Shown here one piece after another: positions 7,168-16,666 of a stretch of DNA of 64,000 bases (its first letter is position 1; each line of letters begins with the position of its first letter). The stretch spans positions 1 through 64,000 of the forward strand of contig NZ_JAENIL010000043.1 in NCBI RefSeq assembly GCF_016595505.1, in the 5' to 3' direction. The notes beneath the pieces were generated by a model. It made no database searches and had not been told where the DNA came from. It worked only from the letters and a program-made list of their open reading frames with translations. The stretch is from Pelagicoccus mobilis. GTDB lineage: Bacteria > Verrucomicrobiota > Verrucomicrobiia > Opitutales > Opitutaceae. The position numbers and the translations under genes are program-made.

Positions 7168-9993
7168 ATGCTGCTCCTCGTCGCCATAATCGGCCCCGTA
7201 CTCGGGGCCCTGATCGCTGCGTCCCTATGCAAAGCCTTCCCGAAAAAAGCGGGATGGATACTTGCCTCTATACCTGCAGTGATCTTCGTCGGGCTGTTGA
7301 CTCAGGTTGGTTCGCTCAACGGCCTGCAAGCCGAAAGCGTATCCTTCGCTTGGGTACCTTCACTCGGCGTAGACTTCCAGCTTCAGCTTAATGGGCTGGG
7401 ACTCCTGTTCGCATTGATGATACCTGGCGTAGGGGCGTTCATCTTCGTCTACGCAGGAGGGTACCTGCACGGGCACCCGCTGTCCGGTCGGTTCTTCACC
7501 TTCCTGATGCTTTTTATGACAGGCATGATGGGTATCGCATTGTCCGATAACCTGATCGTTTTCTTCGTCTTTTGGGAACTCACCAGCATTTCGTCCTACC
7601 TGCTCATCGGTTTCAACCATGAGGACGAAGCTGCACGCAAAAAGGCGCTGCAGGCTCTGCTCGTCACTGGATTTGGCGGTGTCGCGATGCTCGCTGGCTT
7701 CATCCTACTCGCGACCGCCGGCGGGTCCTACCAGTTCTCCACCCTGATCGCTCAAGGGGCGAGCCTAGCACAAAACCCTTTGGCCCAGGCTGCACTGCCA
7801 TTATTGCTTCTGGGAGCGTTCACCAAATCCGCCCAGTTCCCATTCCAGTTCTGGTTGCCGAATGCCATGGCTGCACCTACGCCGGTGAGCGCCTATCTCC
7901 ATTCAGCGACGATGGTTAAAGCAGGGGTTTTTCTCCTTTTTAAGCTATCACCAATCTATGGAGGCACACCAGCCTGGAGCATTACCCTCATCACCTGCGG
8001 TACGATCACACTCCTTCTGGGTGCAGTCACTGGATTATTTCAACGCGACCTGAAGCGTATTCTGGCATTCACTACAATGTCCGTTCTCGGCATGCTGGTT
8101 CTGCTAATTGGGATCGGCGGAGAACTCGCTCTCAAGTCCGCCATACTCTTCATGCTGGGACATGCCTTGTACAAAGCGACTTTGTTCATGACAGCCGGGA
8201 ACGTCGATCACGGCACTGGCACTCGTGAGGTCACGCTACTTGGCGGACTTAGGAAAGCCATGCCTCTCACAGCTCTGGCGGCGGGATTGGCCGCTCTCTC
8301 CAAAGGGGGATTTCCACCACTACTGGGATTCGTATCCAAAGAGTACGTTTACAAAGCAAGCATCGATCTCGCTTCCCTCGCTCCAGTGCTTACTGGCATC
8401 GCAATCGTCGGAAACGCTATGCTGCTCGCGCTCGCGTTCAAAGCTGGCGTGCATCCTTATTGGTCCTCTGCTGCGAAACCGGGGCTAGGAAAATCCTACT
8501 CAAGCCTCTTACCGCACACGCCTCACGAAGTTCCATTCTCGATGTGGATCGGCCCCATCATCCTGGCCAGCCTCGGACTCACCTTCGGCTTCCTTCCAAC
8601 AGAGTGGATAAGCAATTTGATCGGACCCGCACTATCAATTTCGAGCGGAGTTGCAACCACTGTAAAAGTGTCACTGTGGCATGGTTTCAACCTGCCCTTG
8701 CTACTGAGCCTAGTAACAATGGCTCTGGGAATCCTAATCTACCTTGCCCGTGAGCACTTCTGGAAGAAACAGAGAATAGGCACTCGTATCGAACGACGCA
8801 GCACAGAGCGTGCTTACGAGTTCGCATTTCATCAGTTCGTCGAGAAGTCAAAGGAGGTCACCCTTCTTCTGCAAAACGGAAGCATGCGCTTCTACCTTTG
8901 GGTGATACTGGGAGTCTCCGGCCTTCTTCTTTCCTACAAATTGTTGGCTCTTGGTGGACTCCCAGCGTTCCCTTCTACCGAGGGTATCTCAATTCTAAAT
9001 ACAACGATCACGATCGCGATCGTGCTGGGAGCCCTCGTCGCTGCAGCAGCGCGAAGTATCGTCAACGCGCTCGCAGGTCTCGGCGTGGTTGGGTTCGGAA
9101 TCGCGCTCGTCTACGGCTTCAACGGAGCACCTGATCTAGCGATCACACAAATCGTCGTCGAAACACTGACGGTTGCCTTCATGCTTTACGCGGTTCTCAA
9201 GCTTCCCTCCTTCAAGAGGTATTCGAAAAAGTCGCTCCGCATCCAGGACGCGATCTTCGCGAGTTGCGGAGGCATCATCGTGTTTTTGCTCGTGCTTAAA
9301 TCCTCCGCTCTCGAACTCGCACCGACAATATCTAACCAGCTAAGCGAGTGGAGCTACCCACTAGCGAAAGGTCGAAATATAGTGAACGTAATCCTGGTGG
9401 ATTTCCGCGCTCTGGATACGTTTGGTGAGATCGCAGTGCTCGGCATCGCCGCTCTAGGCGTATCCATCTGCCTACGGCCCCACCTTGATCGCAGACAGCT
9501 CTCCGCGGATGACAATCTCATTTTCCGCGTTGGAGCAAACGCATTGCTGCTAACTTGCATCGCACTATCGATCGTCGCTCTCTACAGAGGCCACAACGAA
9601 CCAGGAGGCGGCTTCATCGGCGGCCTGATCCTTGCGGCAGGCTTCATTCTCTACGCAATGGCATTCGGCGAAAAGGCCGCCCGAACCAAGTTAAGAGCCT
9701 CACCGATAAACTACATAGGATTCGGCTTAGCCCTCGCACTCGTCAGCGGATTCTTCGGTCCGATGACTGGAAAGCCCTTCATGAGCGCCCTCTGGCTACC
9801 CGATTTCACCCTTCCGCTCCTTGGCAAGGTCCACCTCGGAACACCACTCCTCTTCGACGTGGGGGTATTTCTCTGCGTAGTCGGCTTTACACTACAGGTT
9901 GTTTTCAACCTACAAGCTTCATCAAGCGATCTACCAAAACGTGCCGTGACTTCTGCCAAGGTCGAAAAGAAGGAACCAGCTAACTGTCTTTAA
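7168..9993 (+). CDS. mrpA: Mrp Na+/H+ antiporter subunit A fused to subunit B
   Basis: Main subunit of the multi-subunit cation/proton antiporter, which exports Na+ using the proton gradient. Residues about 1-640 are the NuoL/ND5-like antiporter module (NHEDEAARKKALQALLVTGF, then FQFWLPNAMAAPTPVSAYLH and a Lys in MVKAGVFLLFK). Residues about 640-780 are the MrpA C-terminal part. Residues about 800-930 are an MrpB/MnhB domain (ALYRGHNEPGGGFIGGLILA). Fusion of A and B explains the 941-residue length and the absence of a separate mrpB. The next gene starts 1 base after the stop. Confidence 0.93.
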   Translation: MLLLVAIIGPVLGALIAASLCKAFPKKAGWILASIPAVIFVGLLTQVGSLNGLQAESVSFAWVPSLGVDFQLQLNGLGLLFALMIPGVGAFIFVYAGGYLHGHPLSGRFFTFLMLFMTGMMGIALSDNLIVFFVFWELTSISSYLLIGFNHEDEAARKKALQALLVTGFGGVAMLAGFILLATAGGSYQFSTLIAQGASLAQNPLAQAALPLLLLGAFTKSAQFPFQFWLPNAMAAPTPVSAYLHSATMVKAGVFLLFKLSPIYGGTPAWSITLITCGTITLLLGAVTGLFQRDLKRILAFTTMSVLGMLVLLIGIGGELALKSAILFMLGHALYKATLFMTAGNVDHGTGTREVTLLGGLRKAMPLTALAAGLAALSKGGFPPLLGFVSKEYVYKASIDLASLAPVLTGIAIVGNAMLLALAFKAGVHPYWSSAAKPGLGKSYSSLLPHTPHEVPFSMWIGPIILASLGLTFGFLPTEWISNLIGPALSISSGVATTVKVSLWHGFNLPLLLSLVTMALGILIYLAREHFWKKQRIGTRIERRSTERAYEFAFHQFVEKSKEVTLLLQNGSMRFYLWVILGVSGLLLSYKLLALGGLPAFPSTEGISILNTTITIAIVLGALVAAAARSIVNALAGLGVVGFGIALVYGFNGAPDLAITQIVVETLTVAFMLYAVLKLPSFKRYSKKSLRIQDAIFASCGGIIVFLLVLKSSALELAPTISNQLSEWSYPLAKGRNIVNVILVDFRALDTFGEIAVLGIAALGVSICLRPHLDRRQLSADDNLIFRVGANALLLTCIALSIVALYRGHNEPGGGFIGGLILAAGFILYAMAFGEKAARTKLRASPINYIGFGLALALVSGFFGPMTGKPFMSALWLPDFTLPLLGKVHLGTPLLFDVGVFLCVVGFTLQVVFNLQASSSDLPKRAVTSAKVEKKEPANCL

Positions 9994-9994
9994 A

Positions 9995-10342
9995 ATGGAA
10001 TTACTCAACGCAATCGCAATCGGAGCCATCGCCGCAGCCTGCATTTACTCACTGCTAAGGCGTAGCCTCCTGAAATTCATCGTCGGCATCGCTCTTCTCA
10101 GCCAGGCGGTAAACCTGCTCGTTTTCACATCCGCGGGACTCACGCCCGCAGCTCCTCCCATCATCGAACCAGGCATGAGCGCCCCGCCTGAGACCATCGC
10201 CGATCCACTTCCACAAGCCTTGGTGCTTACCGCCATCGTGATCGGTTTCGGCCTACTGGTCTTCACCCTAGCACTCTCGAGACGTGCCATAGAGGCAGTC
10301 GGGAGCGACGACCTAAACAACTTCAAAAATACGGACACATGA
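9995..10342 (+). CDS. mrpC: Mrp antiporter subunit C
   Basis: A NuoK-like small membrane subunit of 115 residues with about three transmembrane helices. ALLSQAVNLLVFTSAGLTP and DPLPQALVLTAIVIGFGLLV are typical of MrpC/MnhC. It sits between mrpA and mrpD and overlaps mrpD by 4 bases (ATGA), implying coupled translation. Confidence 0.93.
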   Translation: MELLNAIAIGAIAAACIYSLLRRSLLKFIVGIALLSQAVNLLVFTSAGLTPAAPPIIEPGMSAPPETIADPLPQALVLTAIVIGFGLLVFTLALSRRAIEAVGSDDLNNFKNTDT

Positions 10343-11868
10343 ACGACCTTGTCATCATATTGCCAATACTGCTGCCAATTGCCGGTGGCATCCTTGGACT
10401 GTTGTTGGCTAAACGGAGCAAGATCCAGAGCTTTATCGGCATCGCCACGAGCGCTCTTGGAGTACTCGTCGCTGGACTGCTCCTGCACACGGTGAGCGTT
10501 CACAACATCATAAGCCTGGAACTTGGAAATTGGGAGGCCCCCTTTGGCATATCTTTCATAGCCGACAAGCTTGCTGCACTCATGGTTGGAGTCTCAGCCC
10601 TGGTCGCTCTCGGCATATCCATTTACTCGATCGATGACCTAAAAGCATCGGCGCGAAGCCAATGGTTCTACCCGCTAACGCTCTTTCTCATTGCGGGAGT
10701 CAATGGAGCCTTCCTTACCGCAGACCTCTTCAACTTGTATGTCTGGTTCGAGGTAATGCTCATTGCATCCTTCGCTTTAATGACAGTTGGCGGCAGCAAG
10801 CCGCAGTTCGAAGGAGGTTTCAAGTACGTGGCAATCAACCTGGTTGCATCCGCCCTGTTCCTTGCAGGACTTGGGCTTCTGTACGGGAAACTGGGTACAC
10901 TAAATATGGCAGACGCTGCCCTGAAACTCTCCCAGTTGGAGGATGCGAGCCTAGTAAACAGCTCTGCGGTTTTGTTCCTGGTAGCGTTTTCAATTAAAGC
11001 GGGACTTTTCCCCTTCTTCTTTTGGCTGCCTGCATCCTACCACACTCCCCCCATCGCAATCTCCGCCCTTTTCGCTGGGCTTCTAACGAAAGTAGGCGTC
11101 TACGCCCTTCTTCGCTGCTTCACCTTGGTTTTCACCCAAGACACGAGTTTTCTGCTGGGTTCGATCTTCGTACTCTCGCTTGCCACTATGGTAACCGGAG
11201 TGCTCGGAGCAGCGTCTCGCTTCGACTTAAAACAGATCCTATCTTTCCACATCATTAGCCAGATCGGCTACATGACCTTGGGACTCGCGATCTTCAGCCA
11301 ACTCGCGATTGCAGCGGCCATCTTCTACACGATCCATCATATCATCGTTAAGACCAACTTGTTCCTGATCTCAGGCATCATCGCCCGGAGAACTGGATCG
11401 CACTCTTTGAAGCATATTGGCGGTCTATATAAAACTGCCCCCTACCTCGCCCTACTCTTCTTTATTCCTGCGTTCTCCCTCGGAGGCATCCCACCTTTGT
11501 CCGGCTTCTGGGCCAAGTTCGCCCTCATCAAGGCAACGCTCAACGAGGCCCACTACTGGGCAGCCGCAATCGCCCTTCTCGTTGGAATCATGACACTCTA
11601 TTCGATGACGAAGATCTGGGGCGAGGCGTTCTGGAAAGCGTCTCCAAACACAACTGACACCAAGAAATCAGAATTTGGATACAGTGGTCTAGCTTCCTAC
11701 ATGCCCACAATCGCATTCGCACTCATCACTCTCGGGATTGGCTTCCATTCCCAGCCACTTTTCTCCTTCGCCCAAGAAGCAGCCTACCAGCTCCTAAACC
11801 CCGAGCATTACATCAACCAGCTCCTCTCAACCGACTACGTTGTCGCAGTCACACAAGCAGCACCATGA
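10339..11868 (+). CDS. mrpD: Mrp antiporter subunit D
   Basis: A 509-residue NuoN/NuoM-like antiporter subunit with about 14 transmembrane helices. Characteristic segments are LFNLYVWFEVMLIASFALM, with the conserved Glu in the fifth helix, and FSIKAGLFPFFFWLPASYHT, with the conserved Lys. Together with MrpA it forms the ion-translocating core. It overlaps mrpE by 4 bases. Confidence 0.94.
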   Translation: MNDLVIILPILLPIAGGILGLLLAKRSKIQSFIGIATSALGVLVAGLLLHTVSVHNIISLELGNWEAPFGISFIADKLAALMVGVSALVALGISIYSIDDLKASARSQWFYPLTLFLIAGVNGAFLTADLFNLYVWFEVMLIASFALMTVGGSKPQFEGGFKYVAINLVASALFLAGLGLLYGKLGTLNMADAALKLSQLEDASLVNSSAVLFLVAFSIKAGLFPFFFWLPASYHTPPIAISALFAGLLTKVGVYALLRCFTLVFTQDTSFLLGSIFVLSLATMVTGVLGAASRFDLKQILSFHIISQIGYMTLGLAIFSQLAIAAAIFYTIHHIIVKTNLFLISGIIARRTGSHSLKHIGGLYKTAPYLALLFFIPAFSLGGIPPLSGFWAKFALIKATLNEAHYWAAAIALLVGIMTLYSMTKIWGEAFWKASPNTTDTKKSEFGYSGLASYMPTIAFALITLGIGFHSQPLFSFAQEAAYQLLNPEHYINQLLSTDYVVAVTQAAP

Positions 11869-12188
11869 AACGTATCTACTACATCCTAGAGCTTCTAACC
11901 TTTTTCCTAAAGGAAGTGCTCGTCTCCAATTTGAAAGTCGCCCGCGATGTACTCAGTCCATCAATGGACGTAATCCCGGGTATCGTATCCGTTCAGGTAG
12001 GCCAACTCACAGACCGACAGCGGTTCGCTCTCGCCAATATGATCACGATGACACCCGGCACTCTCAGCCTAGAGTTCTCTTCAGATAAGCGAACCCTGTT
12101 TCTGCACACTCTCTACCTACGGTCATCCAATACCTTGCAAGAGGAAATCACTAACCAGTACGAGCGCCGCATCCGGCTCGCTCTTTAG
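11865..12188 (+). CDS. mrpE: Mrp antiporter subunit E
   Basis: A 107-residue MrpE/MnhE-type protein. It carries the family's LVSNLKVARDVLSP and TMTPGTLSLEF-like segments (here MITMTPGTLSLEFSSDKRTL). It is shorter than the usual 150-160 residues because the N-terminal membrane part is reduced to about one helix. Order and overlap within the operon support the call. Confidence 0.9.
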   Translation: MKRIYYILELLTFFLKEVLVSNLKVARDVLSPSMDVIPGIVSVQVGQLTDRQRFALANMITMTPGTLSLEFSSDKRTLFLHTLYLRSSNTLQEEITNQYERRIRLAL

Positions 12189-12191
12189 GAA

Positions 12192-12479
12192 ATGGAAAAA
12201 GAAGTCATTCAGTTCGCCTCTCAGGTCGGATTCGCTCTTCTGTCGCTGGCGCTTCTCATCGCGCTTTACCGTGCCTTCAAAGGACCACGAGCTACAGATC
12301 GCGTGGTGGCGCTCGACCTACTGGCAGGCATTTGCCTCGCCCTATTCACGCTACTCGCAGTCTCAGCAGACAAGAGCGTCTACCTCAACGTAGCAGTCTG
12401 CATCTCCCTGCTCGCCTTCATGAGTACAGCAGCATTCGCCCGCTACCTCGCAACCCGTCACATGCAAAACAAGAACTAG
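12192..12479 (+). CDS. mrpF: Mrp antiporter subunit F
   Basis: A 95-residue, three-helix membrane subunit. ALYRAFKGPRATDRVVALDL is the signature of MrpF/MnhF (G-P-x-x-x-D-R). It starts 3 bases after mrpE and ends 1 base before mrpG. Confidence 0.94.
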   Translation: MEKEVIQFASQVGFALLSLALLIALYRAFKGPRATDRVVALDLLAGICLALFTLLAVSADKSVYLNVAVCISLLAFMSTAAFARYLATRHMQNKN

Positions 12480-12480
12480 C

Positions 12481-12786
12481 ATGAACTATCTGATCGCTAT
12501 CACTATTATAGTCGGCTCAAGCTTCGCTCTCATTGCCGCCATCGGAACGATTCGCCTTCCCGATACGATGAGCCGCATGCACGCGGCGACAAAAGCAGGG
12601 GCATTCGGAGCATCGCTCCTACTGGTCGCGGCCGCTCTCCACTTCCAGACGCTAACCGTAGTCGTCGAGTCGATACTCATAATCGGACTCTTCTACCTAA
12701 CTGCACCGATCGCAGCACAACTCATCGGTCACAGCGCTCGCAATCCCTCTTCTTACGATACGAAAGAACACACACTGAGAAAATAA
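12481..12786 (+). CDS. mrpG: Mrp antiporter subunit G
   Basis: A 101-residue membrane subunit. IRLPDTMSRMHAATKAGAFG is the hallmark of MrpG/MnhG. Three predicted helices. It completes the Mrp set (A/B fusion, C, D, E, F, G), and the sbtA-like gene starts 3 bases later. Confidence 0.94.
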   Translation: MNYLIAITIIVGSSFALIAAIGTIRLPDTMSRMHAATKAGAFGASLLLVAAALHFQTLTVVVESILIIGLFYLTAPIAAQLIGHSARNPSSYDTKEHTLRK

Positions 12787-12789
12787 GCC

Positions 12790-13758
12790 ATGGAAAGCGC
12801 AGCCCTCTACGCCAACCTCTTCTCCCCACCAGTGCTCGCCTTCGGAGCCGGAGTCATTGCCGTCTTCGCCCGAAGCGACCTAAAAATACCAGAACAGGTC
12901 TACCAAGGCCTCGCAATCTACCTTCTACTCGCGATCGGCTTCAAAGGAGGAGCCTCTCTCGCTGAAACGAAATTCGCAACCGTAGCGCCCGTCGCGATTG
13001 CCGCGATCCTACTTGGATCGCTCCTAAGCGCGGCCGCCTTCTACATTTCAAAATACCTGATATTCAAATCGGTATCGAACGCAGCTGCCATCGCAGCCCA
13101 CTACGGGTCCGTGTCCGCAGTCACGTTCATGACCTGCCTTGCTTTCCTCGAGTCACGCAACGTTCCATTCGAGAGCTTCCTCCCGGCGGTCATGGCATTG
13201 ATGGAAATCCCGGCGATCGTAATCGCCATAATGTTAGCCAAACTGCACGGCGGGACGAGTTCCGGGAACCTAAGTCCCGCATTGAGAGAAGCCTTCACAG
13301 GAAAGAGCGTCTACTTGTTGGTTGCGGGGCTGGTCATTGGAGCTGCCGCCGGACCATTGGGAGCCGAAAAGGCAGCACCCTTCCTCATCCAACCATTCTA
13401 CGGCGTATTGATAATCTTCTTACTAGAAATGGGACTCGTCGCAGGCAAGAGCTTGAAATCATTCACGGATCTGAAGGGGAAGCTCATCGCTTTTGCGATT
13501 ATCGCCCCACTCGTCCAAGGAATCATCGGAGTTTACATCGCGAAATACCTTGGACTCTCTGCCGGCGGAGCAACCCTCTTCGCCACCCTAGCAGCCAGCG
13601 CATCCTATATCGCCGCTCCCGCTGCGGCCCGCATCGCTTTACCTGATGCAAACCCTGCCTACTACGTCTTTACCAGTCTCGGGATTACTTTTCCGCTGAA
13701 CCTAGCTCTTGGCATACCCATCTACCACATGGCGGCCAAGCAGATCATCGGCGGCTGA
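12790..13758 (+). CDS. SbtA-type Na+-dependent bicarbonate transporter
   Basis: A 322-residue membrane protein of the SbtA/DUF897 family, which in cyanobacteria brings in bicarbonate with sodium. About ten helices in two inverted halves are visible. LKIPEQVYQGLAIYLLLAIG and AAIAAHYGSVSAVTFMTCLA are typical family segments, with the substrate site in the second. It is the last gene of the Usp-Mrp run, so the antiporter could supply the Na+ gradient it uses. No PII-like SbtB regulator gene lies beside it. Substrate specificity is inferred from family. Confidence 0.85.
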   Translation: MESAALYANLFSPPVLAFGAGVIAVFARSDLKIPEQVYQGLAIYLLLAIGFKGGASLAETKFATVAPVAIAAILLGSLLSAAAFYISKYLIFKSVSNAAAIAAHYGSVSAVTFMTCLAFLESRNVPFESFLPAVMALMEIPAIVIAIMLAKLHGGTSSGNLSPALREAFTGKSVYLLVAGLVIGAAAGPLGAEKAAPFLIQPFYGVLIIFLLEMGLVAGKSLKSFTDLKGKLIAFAIIAPLVQGIIGVYIAKYLGLSAGGATLFATLAASASYIAAPAAARIALPDANPAYYVFTSLGITFPLNLALGIPIYHMAAKQIIGG

Positions 13759-13768
13759 TTGAACGACC

Positions 13769-14476
13769 CTAGGGCCGAGCCTCTGCTACCCAATGCAGAG
13801 CTCGGTCCAATAATCCCACGAACTTAGGATTCTGAAAATCGTCGGGCAGGCCGAGACTGGTATAGAAAACACGCTGCTCCCCATTCACTCGTTTCCAGGC
13901 TACTGCTTGATCTTCGAGCGGCGATTGAGCTCGTAGAAGAACCTGACAGTCTTGAGCGATTTCCGGGTTTCGGTAGACCTTTCCGGGGCGCTGCCAAGGA
14001 GCCAATCCTTCAAGGAGAGGGTCGCTGGAATTTTCATCCACTATCTGGATACTCACCTCGTCCTCCGCTGGCCCATGCCCACTATAGTTTCCTCCGAGGA
14101 TTTTTGAATCGAACTCCTTGTAAAATTGGAAGGCATGACTTGCCGTTCGAATCGCCAGCACCGGTTTTCCGGACTCGCACCAATCAATAATCGCTTGGGC
14201 TTGTTCGCCCTCGAGCTCCCAACGGCGACAAAAAACAACGAGGACGTCTGCGTCTTTCAACGCCTCTAGATTGGTCACAGTCTTCGCCTTGTCCTCGGAC
14301 CAGGTGAAACTTGACTCGATCCCGTAACGATTCTCGAGATGCTCAGACCAAAGGGCTAGCGATTCAGCGGAATTGTATTCCTTCGAACCTGAGAGCATGT
14401 GGACCTTGAGCGACTTCGAGCATCCTCCCATGAGCGATAGGATAAGGCCGAAACAAATGAGAACGAGGTGCTTCAT
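13769..14476 (-). CDS. ThuA-like lipoprotein
   Basis: A 235-residue protein with a lipoprotein signal peptide (LILSLMGGC lipobox, Cys at about 19). A ThuA-like, glutamine-amidotransferase-fold domain follows (DADVLVVFCRRWELEGEQ, RTASHAFQF, LGGNYSGHGPAEDE). ThuA proteins are linked to disaccharide metabolism but have no settled reaction. It lies 3 bases after the oxidoreductase gene, a common pairing in Verrucomicrobiota and Planctomycetota. It probably acts on the periplasmic side. Confidence 0.8.
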   Translation of the reverse strand: MKHLVLICFGLILSLMGGCSKSLKVHMLSGSKEYNSAESLALWSEHLENRYGIESSFTWSEDKAKTVTNLEALKDADVLVVFCRRWELEGEQAQAIIDWCESGKPVLAIRTASHAFQFYKEFDSKILGGNYSGHGPAEDEVSIQIVDENSSDPLLEGLAPWQRPGKVYRNPEIAQDCQVLLRAQSPLEDQAVAWKRVNGEQRVFYTSLGLPDDFQNPKFVGLLDRALHWVAEARP

Positions 14477-14479
14477 CTT

Positions 14480-15790
14480 TTAGAATGTCCATTCCGCCCG
14501 CGACGGACGGTTTACTAGGGCGTTCGCATGAGCATCGGCTACAAAACTCTCTCGCTCGGGATTCCAATACAAAGGTCTACCGAGATCGATAGATATGTTG
14601 GCCAAGTGACAGATCGTTGCCGAGCGATGCCCCACTTCTACTGGTGCGTGCAAATCCTCCGCTTTCCGAGAACGAATACAGGACAACCAATTCTGAAAAT
14701 GGCTACCCTTTGTTTTTCTGAGTCGGATCGCCAAGTCCTCGTGTTCCTTGTATTCACGAATCAACTCCGGCGGATCAGTAACCAACTTGTTGCGATTCAC
14801 AAACAGTTGTCCACGAGTCCCGAAAAAGGTCACTCCGTTCCCGCCTGAGTGGAGCTTCATGGTTACTCCATTCGCGTACTCGTAATCCACGTCCAAATCG
14901 AAGAAGCTTGTATGACGGGACCCAACCGGATTGCGCTGTCCCATCCCCCTCACAGAAACCGGACCTGTTAGGTCTGTTCCCAACCCCATCTGAGCAGTAT
15001 CCAGAAAGTGGGCTCCCCAGTTGGCTATTTCTCCACCCGAGATCTCCGGGACAAAGCGAAAGTTATAGTGAACGCGCTCGGAGTGATATTCTGACCAGGG
15101 GGCAGGCCCCAGCCACATGTCATAATTCAGTTCAGCAGGGATGGGCTCAGGCTCCCACTTTTCTGCGCTCCCCGCTCTCGTTTTGATAGAGACATCGACA
15201 TGCTTGATGTCTCCGAGCAAACCATTCCGAACAAACTCGCTCGCGATGATGAACCGATCCCCTGACCGCTGCTGGCTTCCAACCTGCACAATACTTGGGT
15301 GCTCCTTCAACAAATCCACCAGCTCGCGTCCTTCTTGAATGTGAAGCGAAAGCGGCTTCTCAACGTAAACATCCAAACCAGCTCTAACAGCTTCTTTGGC
15401 AATTGGCACGTGCCAGTGATCTGGTGTGGCGATCATCACAGCATCAAGATCCTTCCGCTGCAACAGTTCCCGAAAGTCGCCATACGCCTTGATTCCCTTG
15501 TATCCACTTTTTCCGGTTTGCTCAGCGTATTGGGACTCCGCTTTGCCTACAGCATCAGATAACACTGCGGAATCTACGTCGCAAATTCCTACAAGCTGGC
15601 ACTCTTCCGAACCGACCACCGATGGCAAGTGCGTGGAGCTTCCTAAGTTTTTAACGCCAATCAGAGCGACATTAATCCGATCATTAGCTGAACGCTTTTT
15701 CTTCTTCTCTGGGGCTGAGCCACCCTTAACAGCGAGAGCCAAACCGGCACTCACTCCACTGGCTGCACGAATAAAATCTCTTCTTCTCAT
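14480..15790 (-). CDS. Tat-exported Gfo/Idh/MocA oxidoreductase
   Basis: A 436-residue NAD(P)-dependent sugar-type oxidoreductase. The N-terminus MRRRDFIRAASGVSAGLALA is a Tat signal. A Rossmann fold (INVALIGVKNLGSSTHL) is followed by ATPDHWHVPIAKEAVRAGLD and the conserved EKP in YVEKPLSLH. The C-terminal half is the alpha/beta substrate domain (YDMWLGPAPWSEYH). It is co-transcribed with the ThuA-like lipoprotein and perhaps the DUF1445 gene. The sugar it acts on is unknown. Confidence 0.88.
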   Translation of the reverse strand: MRRRDFIRAASGVSAGLALAVKGGSAPEKKKKRSANDRINVALIGVKNLGSSTHLPSVVGSEECQLVGICDVDSAVLSDAVGKAESQYAEQTGKSGYKGIKAYGDFRELLQRKDLDAVMIATPDHWHVPIAKEAVRAGLDVYVEKPLSLHIQEGRELVDLLKEHPSIVQVGSQQRSGDRFIIASEFVRNGLLGDIKHVDVSIKTRAGSAEKWEPEPIPAELNYDMWLGPAPWSEYHSERVHYNFRFVPEISGGEIANWGAHFLDTAQMGLGTDLTGPVSVRGMGQRNPVGSRHTSFFDLDVDYEYANGVTMKLHSGGNGVTFFGTRGQLFVNRNKLVTDPPELIREYKEHEDLAIRLRKTKGSHFQNWLSCIRSRKAEDLHAPVEVGHRSATICHLANISIDLGRPLYWNPERESFVADAHANALVNRPSRAEWTF

Positions 15791-15806
15791 CTTAGTTTTT
15801 CTAGGG

Positions 15807-16595
15807 TTACGGCAGGCAAATGCGATCGACCTTCAAGTCGCACATAAAGGGGTGAGCGGGAGTATGGGTAATCAGCAGCTCAGGCTTCGCCCCCAATAGG
15901 GTCACTTGGGGAGTCACTCCACAGGCCCAAAAAACTGGCACCACTCCATCGGGAATCTCTTCGACCGGAGCTCCTACAATTGGGTTCATCAAATCCGCCC
16001 CTATCGCTTCTGGATCTCCGATATGCACAGGCGCTCCGTGATTATTATAGTAGCGTCCCGTTAACTGCGTTGCGATGACCGCTTGCTCCGCACTCATCCA
16101 GCGCATTGTAATCACCATGTTTCCGGAGAATTGTCCGGAAGGACGCGTCGGTATCGATGAGTTCAATACCCATACGTCAGGCGAGTATGGAACTCCCGCC
16201 CGCACCAAGGCATTATCAAAGGAGAGCGACGAACCGATCAAAAAACCCACACTGTCTTCCCGCCAAAGCTCGCCTATCTCACGCACATCCGCCTCAAACT
16301 CACCGTTCCTAAAAACACGGTAGCTCGCTAGGTCGGTGCGAATATCCGCTCCGGGAGCACTGTAACGTGGTTCTGGGTCGCCGGGTTCAAGAACTTCAAT
16401 CAAGGGACATGGCTTCGGGTTCCGCTGACAGTAAACCACGAAGTCATAAGCCCACTTTTTCGGGATAACCACAAGATTCGCCAACACCTGGTCTCGTGCC
16501 CGGAACTGAGTCACCCCCGTCCACTCTCCCTTACGCATCGCCAGACGAGACTCTCTCGCAAAGTCATTCTCCGCATCTCCAACAAGCTCTTCCAT
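15807..16595 (-). CDS. DUF1445 family protein (D-glutamate cyclase/hydro-lyase-like)
   Basis: A 262-residue protein of the YcsI/DUF1445 family. Recognisable segments are WTGVTQFRARDQVLANLVVI, FLIGSSLSFDNALVRAG, FSGNMVITMRWM and VPVFWACGVTPQV. Mammalian relatives act as D-glutamate cyclases; bacterial ones are annotated as putative hydro-lyases without proof. The ATG at 16595 is preferred over that at 16613 because family members begin near MEEL. It lies 16 bases upstream of the oxidoreductase and is divergent from the XylR-like regulator. Confidence 0.82.
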   Translation of the reverse strand: MEELVGDAENDFARESRLAMRKGEWTGVTQFRARDQVLANLVVIPKKWAYDFVVYCQRNPKPCPLIEVLEPGDPEPRYSAPGADIRTDLASYRVFRNGEFEADVREIGELWREDSVGFLIGSSLSFDNALVRAGVPYSPDVWVLNSSIPTRPSGQFSGNMVITMRWMSAEQAVIATQLTGRYYNNHGAPVHIGDPEAIGADLMNPIVGAPVEEIPDGVVPVFWACGVTPQVTLLGAKPELLITHTPAHPFMCDLKVDRICLP

Positions 16596-16641
16596 GGCCT
16601 CAGAGCATAGCAAATTGAGAGCTTGCCGACATTACCTGTTC

Positions 16642-16658
16642 TCTTATTTTTATTAAGA
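16642..16658. promoter_or_regulatory. AT-rich inverted repeat in the divergent gap
   Basis: TCTTA and TAAGA flank TTTTTAT within the 71 bases between the DUF1445 and XylR-like genes. It is a candidate site for the neighbouring regulator or part of a -10 element. Short IRs of this composition can arise by chance. Confidence 0.3.
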
Positions 16659-16666
16659 TTTTCAGT

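Noticed and set aside
7168-9993. mrpA as a NADH dehydrogenase subunit (NuoL)
   Set aside because: The fused MrpB domain and the following mrpC-G genes identify an Mrp antiporter; no other nuo genes are present.
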